Below are positions 1 to 13,096 of a stretch of 58,464 nucleotides of DNA, one piece after another; position 1 is the first letter of the stretch, and each line of letters opens with the position of its first letter. The DNA comes from Candidatus Merdivivens pullistercoris. Its GTDB lineage: Bacteria; Bacteroidota; Bacteroidia; Bacteroidales; UBA932. The position numbers were made by a program, and so were the translations under genes. The notes under the pieces are model-generated. The model ran no database searches, was not told the origin of the DNA, and saw nothing but the letters and a program-made list of their open reading frames with translations. The stretch is from positions 1-58,464 of the forward strand of contig JADIME010000061.1 of assembly GCA_017694935.1 (NCBI GenBank), given 5' to 3'.

Positions 1-939
1 GTTCACGCCGACTACGTGAAGAACATGGTAACAGGTGCCGCACAGATGGACGGTGCAATCCTTGTTGTTGCCGCTACCGACGGTCCTATGCCTCAGACCC
101 GTGAGCACATCCTTCTCGCTCGTCAGGTGAACGTTCCTAAGATCGTTGTGTTCCTTAACAAATGCGACCTCGTTGATGATGAAGAAATGATCGAACTCGT
201 TGAGATGGAAGTTCGCGACCTTCTTTCATTCTATGACTTCGACGGTGAGAATGCTCCGGTTATCCGTGGTTCCGCTCTCGGCGCACTTAACGGGGATCCT
301 GCATACGAAGCGAAGGTTATGGAACTTATGGATGCTGTCGATGAGTATATTCCTCTGCCTCCACGTGACAATGAAAAACCTTTCCTTATGCCTATCGAGG
401 ATATCTTCTCAATCACAGGCCGTGGTACAGTCGCTACAGGTCGTATCGAGACAGGTATCATCCACACTGGCGAGGAAGTTCAGATTGTCGGTCTTGGCGA
501 GGAACCTAAGAAATCTGTCGTTACAGGTGTCGAGATGTTCCGTAAGATACTTGATGAAGGTGAAGCCGGCGATAACGTAGGTCTTCTTCTCCGCGGTATC
601 GACAAGAAGGAAATCAAGAGGGGACAGGTTATCGCACGTCCGGGAACCATCACTCCTCACACCCGTTTCCAGGCTGAGATTTACGTTTTGAAGAAAGACG
701 AAGGTGGCCGTCATACTCCGTTCCACAACAAATATCGTCCTCAGTTCTTCATCCGTACTTTGGATATCACCGGTGAAATCACCCTTCCTGAAGGTGTAGA
801 CATGGTTATGCCTGGTGATAACGTAACTATCACAGTTACTCTCATCTACCCTGTAGCTATCAACGAAGGTCTCCGTTTCGCTATCCGCGAAGGTGGACGT
901 ACAGTAGGTGCAGGACAGGTTACAAAGATTCTTGAGTAA
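1..939 (+). CDS. tuf: Elongation factor Tu, 5'-truncated by the window edge
   Basis: GTPase that delivers aminoacyl-tRNA to the ribosome. The frame is open from base 1, so the true start lies upstream; about 312 residues are present of the roughly 395 usual for EF-Tu. Visible are the HADY segment after the DxxG motif, the guanine-specificity motif NKCD, domain 2 with GRGTVATGR, and the domain 3 stretch [10 protein letters not shown] ending in the conserved GGRTVGAG tail. The P-loop is outside the window. The first codon reads Val where the family has the Gly of DCPGH (see findings). It precedes tRNA-Trp, secE and nusG, the classical bacterial arrangement. Family assignment is certain. Confidence 0.98.
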   Translation, partial: VHADYVKNMVTGAAQMDGAILVVAATDGPMPQTREHILLARQVNVPKIVVFLNKCDLVDDEEMIELVEMEVRDLLSFYDFDGENAPVIRGSALGALNGDPAYEAKVMELMDAVDEYIPLPPRDNEKPFLMPIEDIFSITGRGTVATGRIETGIIHTGEEVQIVGLGEEPKKSVVTGVEMFRKILDEGEAGDNVGLLLRGIDKKEIKRGQVIARPGTITPHTRFQAEIYVLKKDEGGRHTPFHNKYRPQFFIRTLDITGEITLPEGVDMVMPGDNVTITVTLIYPVAINEGLRFAIREGGRTVGAGQVTKILE

Positions 940-951
940 TTTGCATACAAT

Positions 952-988
952 AATTTGAGGGAGGTTGTCCTATAACCTCTCTCAAATT
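952..988 (+). terminator. Hairpin between tuf and tRNA-Trp
   Basis: A 15-bp inverted repeat (952-966 with 974-988, one G-T wobble) closes a 7-base loop just after the tuf stop. There is no long T run behind it, so it may act as an RNA-processing or mRNA 3'-end stability element rather than a strong intrinsic terminator. Reading through it would place tRNA-Trp and secE in the tuf transcript. Confidence 0.5.
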
Positions 989-996
989 TAACGTAC

Positions 997-1070
997 AGGG
1001 ACATAGTTCAAGGGTAGAATAGTGGTCTCCAAAACCATTGATGGGCGTTCGAATCGCTCTGTCCCTGCCA
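997..1070 (+). tRNA. tRNA-Trp (anticodon CCA)
   Basis: The acceptor stem AGGGACA (997-1003) pairs with TGTCCCT (1060-1066), followed by discriminator G1067 and an encoded CCA at 1068-1070. The anticodon stem is 1022-1026 with 1034-1038 and the loop is CTCCAAA, giving anticodon CCA at 1029-1031. The T-loop TTCGAAT is present. It sits between tuf and secE, a position seen in many Bacteroidota. Confidence 0.97.
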
Positions 1071-1154
1071 ATATGCCTAAGGTTACGCTTAGGTTTATGT
1101 TTAACGGGCAATCTTCATTTTGCTTCCACTTGAAGTTGCCATTTGAATGTTAAA

Positions 1155-1343
1155 ATGAGTAAGTTTACGAACTATTTTAAAGAATCTTACAGGGAATTGA
1201 CCCAGAAAGTTACGTGGCCGACATGGCAGAAACTGCAAAGTTCTGCGATAGTGGTCATGGTGGCATCTGTTATTTTTGCGATAGTGATATTCTTGATGGA
1301 CTTTGCTTTCCAGAATATCCTGACAGCCATATATTCCTTGTAA
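1155..1343 (+). CDS. secE: Preprotein translocase subunit SecE
   Basis: Small single-span subunit of the SecYEG protein-export channel in the inner membrane. The ATG at 1155 gives 62 residues (MSKFTNYFKESYREL...). The upstream in-frame TTG at 1143 is less likely to be the start. The amphipathic segment KESYRELTQKVTWPTW, with the conserved V-[TS]-W-P motif, precedes one transmembrane helix (about residues 30-50), the layout of the short bacterial SecE. It lies 25 bases before nusG, its usual partner. Confidence 0.95.
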   Translation: MSKFTNYFKESYRELTQKVTWPTWQKLQSSAIVVMVASVIFAIVIFLMDFAFQNILTAIYSL

Positions 1344-1368
1344 ATCATAACTAAGTCCTCTAAGCCTT

Positions 1369-1926
1369 ATGAGTGAGAATACGAAGAAATGGTATGTGGT
1401 GAGAGCTACAGGCGGAAAGGAGAAGAAAGCCAAGGAGTATCTTGAAAAGGAGGTACAGCGCCGTGGCTTTCAGGATTTGGTGTCCCAAGTGCTGATACCT
1501 ACGGAAAAAGTCTACACGATGCGTAACGGCAAGAGGGTAGCGACTGAAAGGATGTTTTATCCCGGTTATATACTGATCGAATGTCACATGACAGGAGAGA
1601 TCCAGCACATGATCAGGAATGAAATCCCTAATGTCGGCGGCTTCCTGACGGAAGGCAAAGGCAAAGACAAAGAGCCGATGCCACTGCGCGAGTCCGAGGT
1701 AAATAGGATTCTCGGAAAGGTAGACGAGGTTGCCGAATCGGAGATCGAAACGGTGACGACGTTCGATATAGGAGAGGCCGTGAAGATTGTGGACGGTCCT
1801 TTCAGCGGTTTCAACGCTACTGTCGATGAGATTATCGCAGAAAGAAGGAAATTAAAGGTCATGGTTATGATTTTCGGTCGTAAGACATTGATAGAGTTAA
1901 ACTTTTCTCAAGTGACTAAAGAATAA
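1369..1926 (+). CDS. nusG: Transcription termination/antitermination factor NusG
   Basis: Cytoplasmic factor that binds the RNA polymerase clamp and links it to Rho or the ribosome. The 185 residues contain an NGN domain ([16 protein letters not shown] near the N-terminus; FYPGYILIE near residue 65) and a C-terminal KOW domain (about 127-185) with [15 protein letters not shown]. The length is typical. It follows secE and comes 8 bases before rplK, so it is co-transcribed with the ribosomal protein genes. Confidence 0.97.
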   Translation: MSENTKKWYVVRATGGKEKKAKEYLEKEVQRRGFQDLVSQVLIPTEKVYTMRNGKRVATERMFYPGYILIECHMTGEIQHMIRNEIPNVGGFLTEGKGKDKEPMPLRESEVNRILGKVDEVAESEIETVTTFDIGEAVKIVDGPFSGFNATVDEIIAERRKLKVMVMIFGRKTLIELNFSQVTKE

Positions 1927-1934
1927 TTTTTGTT

Positions 1935-2381
1935 ATGGCAAAAGAAGTTACCGGATTTATCAAGTTGCAGATCAAAGGCGGTGCGGCAAATCCATCTCCT
2001 CCAGTAGGACCGGCACTCGGTTCAAAAGGTTTGAACATAATGGATTTTTGCAAGCAGTTCAATGCCCGCACACAAGACAAGGCGGGAAAAGTCTTGCCGG
2101 TAGTTATTACGGTTTATAGTGACAAGTCGTTCTCTTTCACTGTAAAGCAACCTCCTGTTGCAGTTCAGTTGAAAGAAGCAGCCAAGATCAACTCTGGCTC
2201 AGCTGAACCGAACCGTAAGAAAGTGGCGACTATCACATGGGATCAGGTACGTGCGATAGCACAGGAGAAGATGCCTGATATGAACGCTTTCACGGTCAAG
2301 TCCGCCATGAAGATGGTTGCAGGAACCGCAAGAAGCATGGGTATTAATGTCGAAGGGGAATTTCCTGCCGATTTAAATTAA
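1935..2381 (+). CDS. rplK: 50S ribosomal protein L11
   Basis: Large-subunit protein of the GTPase-associated centre that contacts 23S rRNA helices 43-44. The 148 residues show the N-terminal signature [15 protein letters not shown] with the Pro-Pro hinge, then the RNA-binding C-terminal domain with GTARSMGI near residue 131. Starts 8 bases after nusG and ends 7 bases before rplA. Confidence 0.98.
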   Translation: MAKEVTGFIKLQIKGGAANPSPPVGPALGSKGLNIMDFCKQFNARTQDKAGKVLPVVITVYSDKSFSFTVKQPPVAVQLKEAAKINSGSAEPNRKKVATITWDQVRAIAQEKMPDMNAFTVKSAMKMVAGTARSMGINVEGEFPADLN

Positions 2382-2388
2382 TAGCGCT

Positions 2389-3090
2389 ATGAGTAAATTG
2401 ACTAAAAACCAGAAGATCGTACTAGCCAAATACGATGGTGCGAAGGTATATACTTTAGTTGAAGCCAGCAAATTGGTGAAAGAACTTTCTTATACGAAGT
2501 TCGATTCATCGGTGGAATTGGCAGTGCGTTTGGGCGTGGACCCTCGTAAGGCCAACCAGATGGTGAGGGGTGTCGTAACCCTTCCTCATGGTACAGGAAA
2601 GCAGGTTCGCGTTTTGGTTCTCTGTACTCCGGACAAGGAGACGGAAGCAAAAGAAGCCGGAGCCGATTTCGTGGGTCTGGATGAATATATTGACAAAATC
2701 AAAGGCGGTTGGACTGACGTGGATGTCATTATATGTACTCCTTCGGTGATGGCCAAAGTCGGTGCCATAGGTCGTATCCTCGGCCCGAGGGGTTTGATGC
2801 CTAACCCTAAGTCAGGTACTGTTACCATGGACGTGGCACAGGCTGTAAAAGAAGTCAAGGCCGGTAAGATCGACTTCAAGGTAGACAAGACCGGTATAGT
2901 ACATGCTGCCATAGGCAAGGTTTCTTTTACTCCTGAGCAGATTTATGCCAACGCGCTTGAGATGCTGAATACTATCCTCAAGCTGAAACCGCAGACTTTG
3001 AAAGGTACATATATTAAATCCATTTCCCTGTGTTCTACGATGAGCCCGGGAATCAATGTCGATGTTAAAACATTCAGTGCTGCTGAATAA
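2389..3090 (+). CDS. rplA: 50S ribosomal protein L1
   Basis: Protein of the mobile L1 stalk, which helps release deacylated tRNA; in many bacteria it also represses its own operon. The 233 residues match the usual length. Recognisable segments are [34 protein letters not shown] and the C-terminal [19 protein letters not shown]. Directly downstream of rplK. No copy of the L1 target structure was looked for in detail. Confidence 0.98.
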   Translation: MSKLTKNQKIVLAKYDGAKVYTLVEASKLVKELSYTKFDSSVELAVRLGVDPRKANQMVRGVVTLPHGTGKQVRVLVLCTPDKETEAKEAGADFVGLDEYIDKIKGGWTDVDVIICTPSVMAKVGAIGRILGPRGLMPNPKSGTVTMDVAQAVKEVKAGKIDFKVDKTGIVHAAIGKVSFTPEQIYANALEMLNTILKLKPQTLKGTYIKSISLCSTMSPGINVDVKTFSAAE

Positions 3091-3102
3091 ATGATTTAGA
3101 TT

Positions 3103-3624
3103 ATGAGAAGAGAAGAAAAAGCGCAAGTTATAGATGCACTCGCAGCACAGCTTCAAGAGACTCCAAGTTTCTATATTACTGACATAGCTGGTTTGAACGC
3201 CGAGCAGACTTCAAAGCTCCGCCGTGCTTGCTTTGAGAAGCAAATCAAACTGCTGGTGGTTAAGAACACATTGTTCCGCAAGGCACTCGAAAGGAATGAG
3301 AACGAAGAAATCAAGTCGTTGTATCCTTTGCTTGCCGGTCCGTCGGCCATCATGTTCTGCAATACACCGAACGCTCCAGCGAAGTTGATAAAGGAGATTT
3401 CGCAGGATCTCGGGAAACCGGAACTGAAGGGCGCGTATGTCCAGGAATGTGCTTACATCGGTGCGGAAACTCTTCCGGTTCTGATAGACATCAAGTCTCG
3501 TGAAGAACTTATCGGCGATATCGTTGCATTGTTGCAATCACCAGCCCGCAATGTCATTTCAGCTTTGCAATCTGCTGGTGGCAAGTTGGCCGGCATAGTA
3601 AAAACCCTTTCAGAAAGAGAATAA
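3103..3624 (+). CDS. rplJ: 50S ribosomal protein L10
   Basis: Base of the L7/L12 stalk; its C-terminal helix carries the L7/L12 dimers. The 173 residues begin MRREEKAQVIDALAAQL and include the L10 core LRRACFEKQIKLLVVKNTL (about residues 41-59). The last part, ISALQSAGGKLAGIVKTLSE, is the L12-binding helix. A 31-base AT-rich spacer separates it from rplL. Confidence 0.97.
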   Translation: MRREEKAQVIDALAAQLQETPSFYITDIAGLNAEQTSKLRRACFEKQIKLLVVKNTLFRKALERNENEEIKSLYPLLAGPSAIMFCNTPNAPAKLIKEISQDLGKPELKGAYVQECAYIGAETLPVLIDIKSREELIGDIVALLQSPARNVISALQSAGGKLAGIVKTLSERE

Positions 3625-3655
3625 AAATTATAAAAACAATTAAATAATTAAAATT

Positions 3656-4036
3656 ATGGCAGATATTAAAGCATTGGCAGAACAGTTGGTAGGACTGACT
3701 GTGAAAGAAGTACAGGAATTGGCTCAGATACTCAAAGACGAGTATGGAATCGAGCCTGCAGCTGCTGCTGTCGCAGTTGCAGCGGGCCCTGCAGCAGCAG
3801 GCGCCGCAGCTGAAGCAGAACAGACTGAATTCGATGTTATCCTTCTTTCAGCAGGTACTGCTAAACTTCAGGTAGTTAAGGCTGTTAAAGAGATCACAGG
3901 CCTTGGTTTGAAAGAGGCTAAGGATCTCGTAGATCAGGCACCGAATGCTAAGATTAAAGAAAAAGTATCGAAAGCAGACGCTGAGTCTATAAAGGCTACT
4001 ATCGAAGAGGCAGGTGGAGAAGTTGAGGTTAAATAA
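3656..4036 (+). CDS. rplL: 50S ribosomal protein L7/L12
   Basis: Stalk protein that recruits translational GTPases. The 126 residues contain an N-terminal dimerisation domain ([19 protein letters not shown]), an Ala-rich hinge (about 36-53) and the C-terminal factor-binding domain with [14 protein letters not shown]. The gene is followed by an attenuator-like hairpin and then rpoB, so it lies upstream of the usual point where ribosomal protein and polymerase expression are set apart. Confidence 0.98.
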   Translation: MADIKALAEQLVGLTVKEVQELAQILKDEYGIEPAAAAVAVAAGPAAAGAAAEAEQTEFDVILLSAGTAKLQVVKAVKEITGLGLKEAKDLVDQAPNAKIKEKVSKADAESIKATIEEAGGEVEVK

Positions 4037-4065
4037 TTTCTCCCCCTCTCGAAGGGATTAATTTC

Positions 4066-4098
4066 AGGATTAGGGCTAAAAAGGCTCTAATCCTTTTT
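4066..4098 (+). terminator. Attenuator between rplL and rpoB
   Basis: An 11-bp stem (AGGATTAGGGC at 4066-4076 with GCTCTAATCCT at 4084-4094, one wobble) is followed directly by a run of T to 4098. It lies in the 100-base rplL-rpoB gap with no terminator-free alternative promoter evident on the plus strand, so it most plausibly gives partial termination that lowers rpoBC expression relative to L7/L12. Confidence 0.75.
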
Positions 4099-4136
4099 GT
4101 CGTATTAAGTTTTTCTTTTCAACCAACAACAATATA

Positions 4137-7970
<3,834 letters not shown>

Positions 7971-8013
7971 GCAATGAGGTTATTAAACAATCTATGACAA
8001 TTAAGTAAGAGAG

Positions 8014-11000
8014 ATGAAAAAAGACAATAAGATAAAAAGCAATTTCACTCGGATAAGCATAGGTTTGGCGTCTCCGGAAGAAATTTATGAACGCTCTTCA
8101 GGCGAAGTCCTCAAACCGGAAACGGTCAATTACAGGACATACAAACCTGAAAGGGACGGCCTTTTCTGTGAACGCATCTTTGGCCCGTCCAAGGATTATG
8201 AATGTCATTGCGGAAAATACAAGAGGATACGCTACAAAGGCATAATATGCGACCGTTGCGGCGTGGAGGTAACTGAAAAGAAAGTCCGCCGCGAGAGGAT
8301 GGGCCATATCAAACTGACCGTGCCTGTCGCGCATATATGGTATTTCCGTTCCAATCCGAACAAGATAGGATATCTGTTGGGCATCCCTTCCAAGAAATTG
8401 GAAGCTATCATATATTATGAAAAATATATCGTAGTGAACGCCGGCGCCGCTTCCGAATACGGGGTGGCCAATGGGGATCTGCTCTCCGAAGACGAATATC
8501 TCGACATAATGGACAAGCTCCCTGAAGAAAACAGGTCCTTGCCTGAGGATGATCCTGAGAAGTTCGTGGCCGGAATGGGAGCCGAGGTCATATATGACAT
8601 GCTGAAGAAGGTGGATTACGATCAGCTCTCGTATGATTTAAGGTATAAGATAGAGACAGAAACCTCACAGCAGAGGAAGGCGGAAGCTCTCAAAAGACTG
8701 AGTGTCATCGAAGCTTTCAGGGAATCGCGCAATGTAAACCGTCCGGAATGGATGATCATGAAGATCATTCCTGTCATCCCGCCTGACTTGAGGCCGTTGG
8801 TGCCGTTGGACGGAGGACGTTTCGCGACTTCCGACCTTAATGACCTTTACAGGCGTGTTATCATCAGAAACAACCGTCTGAAGAGGCTTATCGAGATAAA
8901 GGCTCCGGAAGTCATTCTCCGTAACGAGAAGCGTATGCTTCAGGAAGCCGTGGATTCGCTCTTCGACAACTCAAGGAAATCCAATGCTGTCAAGACGGAA
9001 GCCAACAGGGCATTGAAGTCATTGTCCGACAGCCTTAAAGGAAAACAGGGACGTTTCCGTCAGAACCTTTTGGGTAAACGTGTAGACTATTCGGCGCGTT
9101 CTGTAATCGTGGTCGGTCCGGAACTGAAAATGCACGAATGCGGACTGCCTAAGTTCATGGCGGCAGAGCTTTACAAACCGTTCATCATAAGGAAACTTAT
9201 CGAGCGCGGAATCGTAAAGACCGTGAAATCCGCAAAGAAAATAGTGGACCGCAAGGATCCTGTAATCTGGGATATCCTCGAAAATGTGATGAAAGGGCAT
9301 CCGGTATTGCTTAACCGTGCGCCGACGCTTCACAGGCTCGGTATTCAGGCTTTCCAGCCTAAACTCATAGAGGGCAAGGCTATCCAGCTGCATCCTTTGG
9401 CATGTACGGCCTTCAACGCCGACTTCGACGGAGACCAGATGGCAGTCCATCTTCCTCTTGGAAATGCCGCGATCCTCGAGGCCCAGTTGCTGATGCTCGG
9501 TTCGCACAATATCCTGAACCCGGCCAACGGCGCTCCTATAACCGTGCCTTCACAGGACATGGTGCTCGGACTCTATTATATCACGAAACCTCGTGAAGGG
9601 GCGAAAGGAGAGGGGATGAAGTTCTATGGCCCGGAAGAGGTCATAATAGCATTGAACGAGAAGGCCATCGACATACATGCCAATATCGAAGTAAGGATAA
9701 CGGACAAGGACGGCGGGCAGTCCATGATAAAGACGACGGCAGGGCGTGTCATCGTAAACCAGCTCGTGCCTAAGGAAGTCGGCTATATCAATACGCTCCT
9801 TACAAAGAAGAACCTGCGTGATATCATTTCCAACGTGCTGAAAGCGACGAGCGTGGCACGTACCGCACAGTTCCTCGACGACATCAAGAATCTCGGTTAT
9901 ACAATGGCGTTCAAGGGCGGCCTTTCTTTCAACCTCGGCGATGTGATCATCCCTGACGAAAAGAAAGACCTTGTTGAAAACGGATATAAGACAGTTTCCG
10001 AAATCATGAACAATTACGGGATGGGACTTATAACCAACAACGAGCGTTACAATAAGATCATAGACTTGTGGACTACCGTGAACAACAAGCTCACCAGGAT
10101 AGTCGAGCAGCGTATTTCCAACGACCAGCAGGGCTTCAATCCTGTGTTCATGATGTTGGATTCCGGTGCCCGTGGTTCGAAGGAGCAGATACGTCAGCTT
10201 TGCGGTATGCGCGGACTGATGGCAAAACCTCAGAAATCCGGTTCACAGGGCGCGGAAATCATTGAAAACCCTATTCTTTCCAATTTCAAGGAAGGACTTT
10301 CGGTGCTCGAATACTTCATATCGACTCACGGTGCGCGCAAGGGTCTTGCCGATACGGCATTGAAAACTGCCGATGCAGGTTATCTTACCCGTAGGCTCGT
10401 GGACGTTTCCCATGATGTCATCATCAATGAAGAAGATTGCGGTACCTTGAGAGGCCTCATAGCAACGGCCGTGAAGAACAAGGATGAAGTGGTGGAAACG
10501 CTTGCGGAAAGGATATTGGGACGTACTTCGGTTCATGACATTTACAATCCTCTTACCGGCGAGCTGATTATCCGTGCCGGCGAAGAGATTACCGAAGACA
10601 TTGCGGCTTTGATAGAAAGCCTTCCTATAGAACAGGTAGAGATCCGTTCTGTACTTACCTGCGATTCACGCAAAGGCGTTTGCGCCAAATGTTACGGAAG
10701 GAACCTTGCTACCGGAAGGATGGTAGAGAAAGGCGAAGTTGTCGGTGTCATTGCCGCACAGTCCATCGGAGAGCCGGGTACCCAGCTTACGCTCCGTACA
10801 TTCCACGTCGGAGGTACTGCATCCAGCACGGCGTCCGAAAGTGAAATCATCGCCAAGTACGACGGCCGTCTTGAGTTTGAAGAACTCCGCACCATCGTAC
10901 GCAAAGAAGGCGACAAGGACAAGCTGATAGTCGTAAGCCGTACCACTGAAGTCAAGGTAGTGGACGAGAACACCGGCATTACTTTGTCGCAATATGATGT

Positions 11001-12264
11001 CCCTTACGGCGCGACATTGTACAAGACCAATGGTGAAAAAGTCGCCAAAGGTGACAAGATCTGCGAATGGGATGCATACAACGCCGTTACCATAGTGGAA
11101 ACTTCTGGACGTGCGCGTTTCGACAGTCTTATCGAGGGCGTGACATATAGGGAAGAAGCGGCTGATGAATATTCTCTCCATAAAGAGAAAGTCATCATCG
11201 AGTCCCGTGACAAATCGAAGAACCCTACCATTCACATACTCGACAATGACGGGAACGACATCAAGCAGTATAACCTTCCTGTCGGTGCGCATATCATGGT
11301 GGAAGACGGGGCTGAAATCAATGTCGGCGATGTCATAATCAAGATTCCGCGCGCTATCGGCAAATCCGGGGATATTACCGGAGGTCTTCCTCGTGTTACC
11401 GAGTTGTTCGAGGCGCGTAACCCGTCCAACCCTGCAATCGTTTCAGAGATTAACGGCGAGGTCATTATGGGCAAAGTCAAGAGGGGCAACCGTGAAATCA
11501 TCATCCAGAACAAGTCAGGTGAAAAGAAGACATACCTTGTTCCTCTTTCGAAACAGATACTTGTTCAGGAAAACGACTATGTAAAGGCCGGTATGCGTCT
11601 TTCGGACGGTGCGATATCCCCGACCGACATACTTGCCATACAGGGACCTATAAAGGTACAGGAGTATATCGTCAATGAGATACAGAGCGTCTACAGGATG
11701 CAGGGCGTTAAGATCAACGACAAGCATTTTGAAATCATTGTAAGGCAGATGATGCGTAAAGTCCAGATAATCGATCCGGGCGATACGAGGTTCTTGCCGG
11801 AACAAATGGTCGATAAGTGGGATTTCGTTGAGGAGAACGACAGTATTTTCGACAAGAAGTTCATTCTCGATGCCGGTGATTCGACAAAATTGAAACCGGG
11901 CATGATTGTCAGCCTCAGGGAATTGAGGGACGAGAACACTTCTCTCCGCAGGCAGGATCTCAGATTGGTAGAGGCAAGGGATGCCATTCCGGCGACTTCG
12001 ACCCAAGTGCTTCAGGGTATTACCCGTGCTGCATTGAGAACCAACAGTTTCATGTCGGCGGCATCTTTCCAGGAGACAACCAAGGTATTGAGCGAGGCTG
12101 CAATACGCGGAAAAGTCGATACTTTGGAAGGCCTGAAGGAAAATGTCATCTGCGGCCACCTTATTCCGGCCGGAACGGGACAACGCGAGTACAACGACCT
12201 GATAGTTACCTCTATCGACAGCCTCAAGGCCTTGTCTGCCAAAGGAGAGACGATACAAGAGTAA
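8014..12264 (+). CDS. rpoC: DNA-directed RNA polymerase subunit beta'
   Basis: Catalytic subunit of RNA polymerase. The 1416 residues include zinc site 1 ([20 protein letters not shown], near residue 68), the catalytic motif [12 protein letters not shown] (near residue 469) whose three Asp bind the active-site Mg2+, and zinc site 2 with [14 protein letters not shown] (near residue 885). The trigger-loop neighbourhood and the C-terminal segments are present and full length. It ends the rpoBC transcription unit and is followed by an intrinsic terminator. Confidence 0.99.
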   Translation: MKKDNKIKSNFTRISIGLASPEEIYERSSGEVLKPETVNYRTYKPERDGLFCERIFGPSKDYECHCGKYKRIRYKGIICDRCGVEVTEKKVRRERMGHIKLTVPVAHIWYFRSNPNKIGYLLGIPSKKLEAIIYYEKYIVVNAGAASEYGVANGDLLSEDEYLDIMDKLPEENRSLPEDDPEKFVAGMGAEVIYDMLKKVDYDQLSYDLRYKIETETSQQRKAEALKRLSVIEAFRESRNVNRPEWMIMKIIPVIPPDLRPLVPLDGGRFATSDLNDLYRRVIIRNNRLKRLIEIKAPEVILRNEKRMLQEAVDSLFDNSRKSNAVKTEANRALKSLSDSLKGKQGRFRQNLLGKRVDYSARSVIVVGPELKMHECGLPKFMAAELYKPFIIRKLIERGIVKTVKSAKKIVDRKDPVIWDILENVMKGHPVLLNRAPTLHRLGIQAFQPKLIEGKAIQLHPLACTAFNADFDGDQMAVHLPLGNAAILEAQLLMLGSHNILNPANGAPITVPSQDMVLGLYYITKPREGAKGEGMKFYGPEEVIIALNEKAIDIHANIEVRITDKDGGQSMIKTTAGRVIVNQLVPKEVGYINTLLTKKNLRDIISNVLKATSVARTAQFLDDIKNLGYTMAFKGGLSFNLGDVIIPDEKKDLVENGYKTVSEIMNNYGMGLITNNERYNKIIDLWTTVNNKLTRIVEQRISNDQQGFNPVFMMLDSGARGSKEQIRQLCGMRGLMAKPQKSGSQGAEIIENPILSNFKEGLSVLEYFISTHGARKGLADTALKTADAGYLTRRLVDVSHDVIINEEDCGTLRGLIATAVKNKDEVVETLAERILGRTSVHDIYNPLTGELIIRAGEEITEDIAALIESLPIEQVEIRSVLTCDSRKGVCAKCYGRNLATGRMVEKGEVVGVIAAQSIGEPGTQLTLRTFHVGGTASSTASESEIIAKYDGRLEFEELRTIVRKEGDKDKLIVVSRTTEVKVVDENTGITLSQYDVPYGATLYKTNGEKVAKGDKICEWDAYNAVTIVETSGRARFDSLIEGVTYREEAADEYSLHKEKVIIESRDKSKNPTIHILDNDGNDIKQYNLPVGAHIMVEDGAEINVGDVIIKIPRAIGKSGDITGGLPRVTELFEARNPSNPAIVSEINGEVIMGKVKRGNREIIIQNKSGEKKTYLVPLSKQILVQENDYVKAGMRLSDGAISPTDILAIQGPIKVQEYIVNEIQSVYRMQGVKINDKHFEIIVRQMMRKVQIIDPGDTRFLPEQMVDKWDFVEENDSIFDKKFILDAGDSTKLKPGMIVSLRELRDENTSLRRQDLRLVEARDAIPATSTQVLQGITRAALRTNSFMSAASFQETTKVLSEAAIRGKVDTLEGLKENVICGHLIPAGTGQREYNDLIVTSIDSLKALSAKGETIQE

Positions 12265-12314
12265 ATCACGGGTCCTGTTGCAGGATTGCGACAACAGACT
12301 GTTTAAAATAATTT

Positions 12315-12353
12315 GCAAGAGCCGCTCCGGAAATCCCGGGCGGCTCTTGCTTT
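12315..12353 (+). terminator. Intrinsic terminator after rpoC
   Basis: The arms GCAAGAGCCGC (12315-12325) and GCGGCTCTTGC (12340-12350) form an 11-bp GC-rich stem followed by TTTG. An inner CCGG/CCGG pairing can extend it. It lies about 50 bases after the rpoC stop and closes the long ribosomal protein-polymerase operon. Confidence 0.85.
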
Positions 12354-12500
12354 GTATGAGTGTCCTTGATTCGGCAGGCGGCGGCAAAGGAATTTCTAAG
12401 ACAGGAATTTTGGGAATAACGCGAACGGCACGGCTTAAGTAATGTCTGTATAATCTGCTATTATACAGTGAATTGAATTGTAAAAATAGCAAAAAATACT

Positions 12501-12536
12501 GTGCCAGAAGAGGTCGGGGTGAACCTCTTCTGGCAC
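12501..12536 (-). terminator. Strong perfect hairpin with T-rich flank on the minus strand
   Basis: A perfect 14-bp stem (12501-12514 with 12523-12536) closes an 8-base loop. On the minus strand it is followed by AGTATTTTTTGC, which fits an intrinsic terminator read leftwards. It is 560 bases beyond the nearest minus-strand gene, which already has its own terminator, so it may be a backup or may end an unseen transcript. Confidence 0.5.
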
Positions 12537-12890
12537 AAGAATTTTCTATTTGATTTCAGTAATATTGTGATATATAATGATTTATGTGCTTGTAAATTAA
12601 GTTATGCTGTTCCCGATATTACAAAAAAGGATGCGCCGGTGAAAACGGTTCACTTCTCTGTAGAAAAGACAAAATATACGATGCACGTTTGTAAAGTCTG
12701 CGTGTGCATTGCCGAAGCGCGGCTTCCTGTTTCCCGTTGCCCGGAAAGGAGCTATTTGTGAAAACTGCTGGAGCAATCGAAAATTGCGGAGACTGTGATA
12801 ATGTACATATTATCAGTTAGTTATAAAATGCCGAATTAAGTCCGGGCGCTCCAGCAGATTCCGTTTTTATATACCAGTCCTGTTCTTGCC

Positions 12891-13000
12891 GCCATATCGT
12901 CCGCCATACCGTCCGCAAGGTTCTTCGCAAGGTTCTTCGCAAGGCTGTTCGCAAAACCGTTTGTAAGGCAGTGCCCGTGAAGCCGTCTGCAAAGCCGTCC
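12891..13000. repeat. Degenerate 12-bp tandem repeat array
   Basis: Nine consecutive units can be laid out from 12891: two GCCATAyCGTCC, two identical GCAAGGTTCTTC, then GCAAGGCTGTTC, GCAAAACCGTTT, GTAAGGCAGTGC, a 14-base CCGTGAAGCCGTCT and GCAAAGCCGTCC. The period is a multiple of three and reads on the minus strand as a four-residue Arg/Thr/Leu-rich repeat, but no start or known domain supports a gene. Confidence 0.75.
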
Positions 13001-13006
13001 AGTACT

Positions 13007-13036
13007 AAAAAAGGATGCGCCGGCCGGCGCATCCTT
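13007..13036 (-). terminator. Palindromic terminator of the BIG2 lipoprotein gene
   Basis: A perfect 26-bp palindrome (13011-13036; half-site AAGGATGCGCCGG) is flanked at 13007-13010 by four more A, giving a T run after the hairpin on the minus strand. It lies about 60 bases past the stop of the lipoprotein gene at 13097. Confidence 0.8.
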
Positions 13037-13096
13037 CGGTAATCCAAAATCCTTTTAATGTATGAAACGTTTTTATTTGATAGAAGTCAATAGCAA

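Larger units (their letters stand above)
12354..13096. other. Long intergenic region with hairpins and repeats
   Basis: No convincing gene was seen. The region holds a 9-bp inverted repeat CTGTATAAT/ATTATACAG (12446-12454, 12460-12468), a strong hairpin (12501-12536), a stretch with no recognisable feature (about 12545-12890) apart from a copy of AAAAAAGGATGCGCCGG at 12623-12639, a degenerate 12-bp tandem array (12891-13000), and the terminator of the minus-strand lipoprotein gene (13007-13036). Short open frames exist on both strands, but composition and lack of similarity argue against coding. Confidence 0.6.

Noticed and set aside
1143..1343. SecE start at TTG 1143
   Set aside because: It would add four residues to a normal N-terminus; ATG 1155 matches the family better.
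12501..12761. 86-residue open frame on plus in the post-rpoC gap
   Set aside because: It begins inside the strong hairpin, has no recognisable domain, and no promoter or ribosome site supports it.
12891..13000. CRISPR-like array
   Set aside because: Units are only 12 bases with no unique spacers, and no cas genes are near.
12817..13047. 76-residue Arg/Thr/Leu-repeat frame on minus
   Set aside because: It is produced by the 12-bp tandem array and a palindromic terminator and lacks a credible start; a protein is unlikely.
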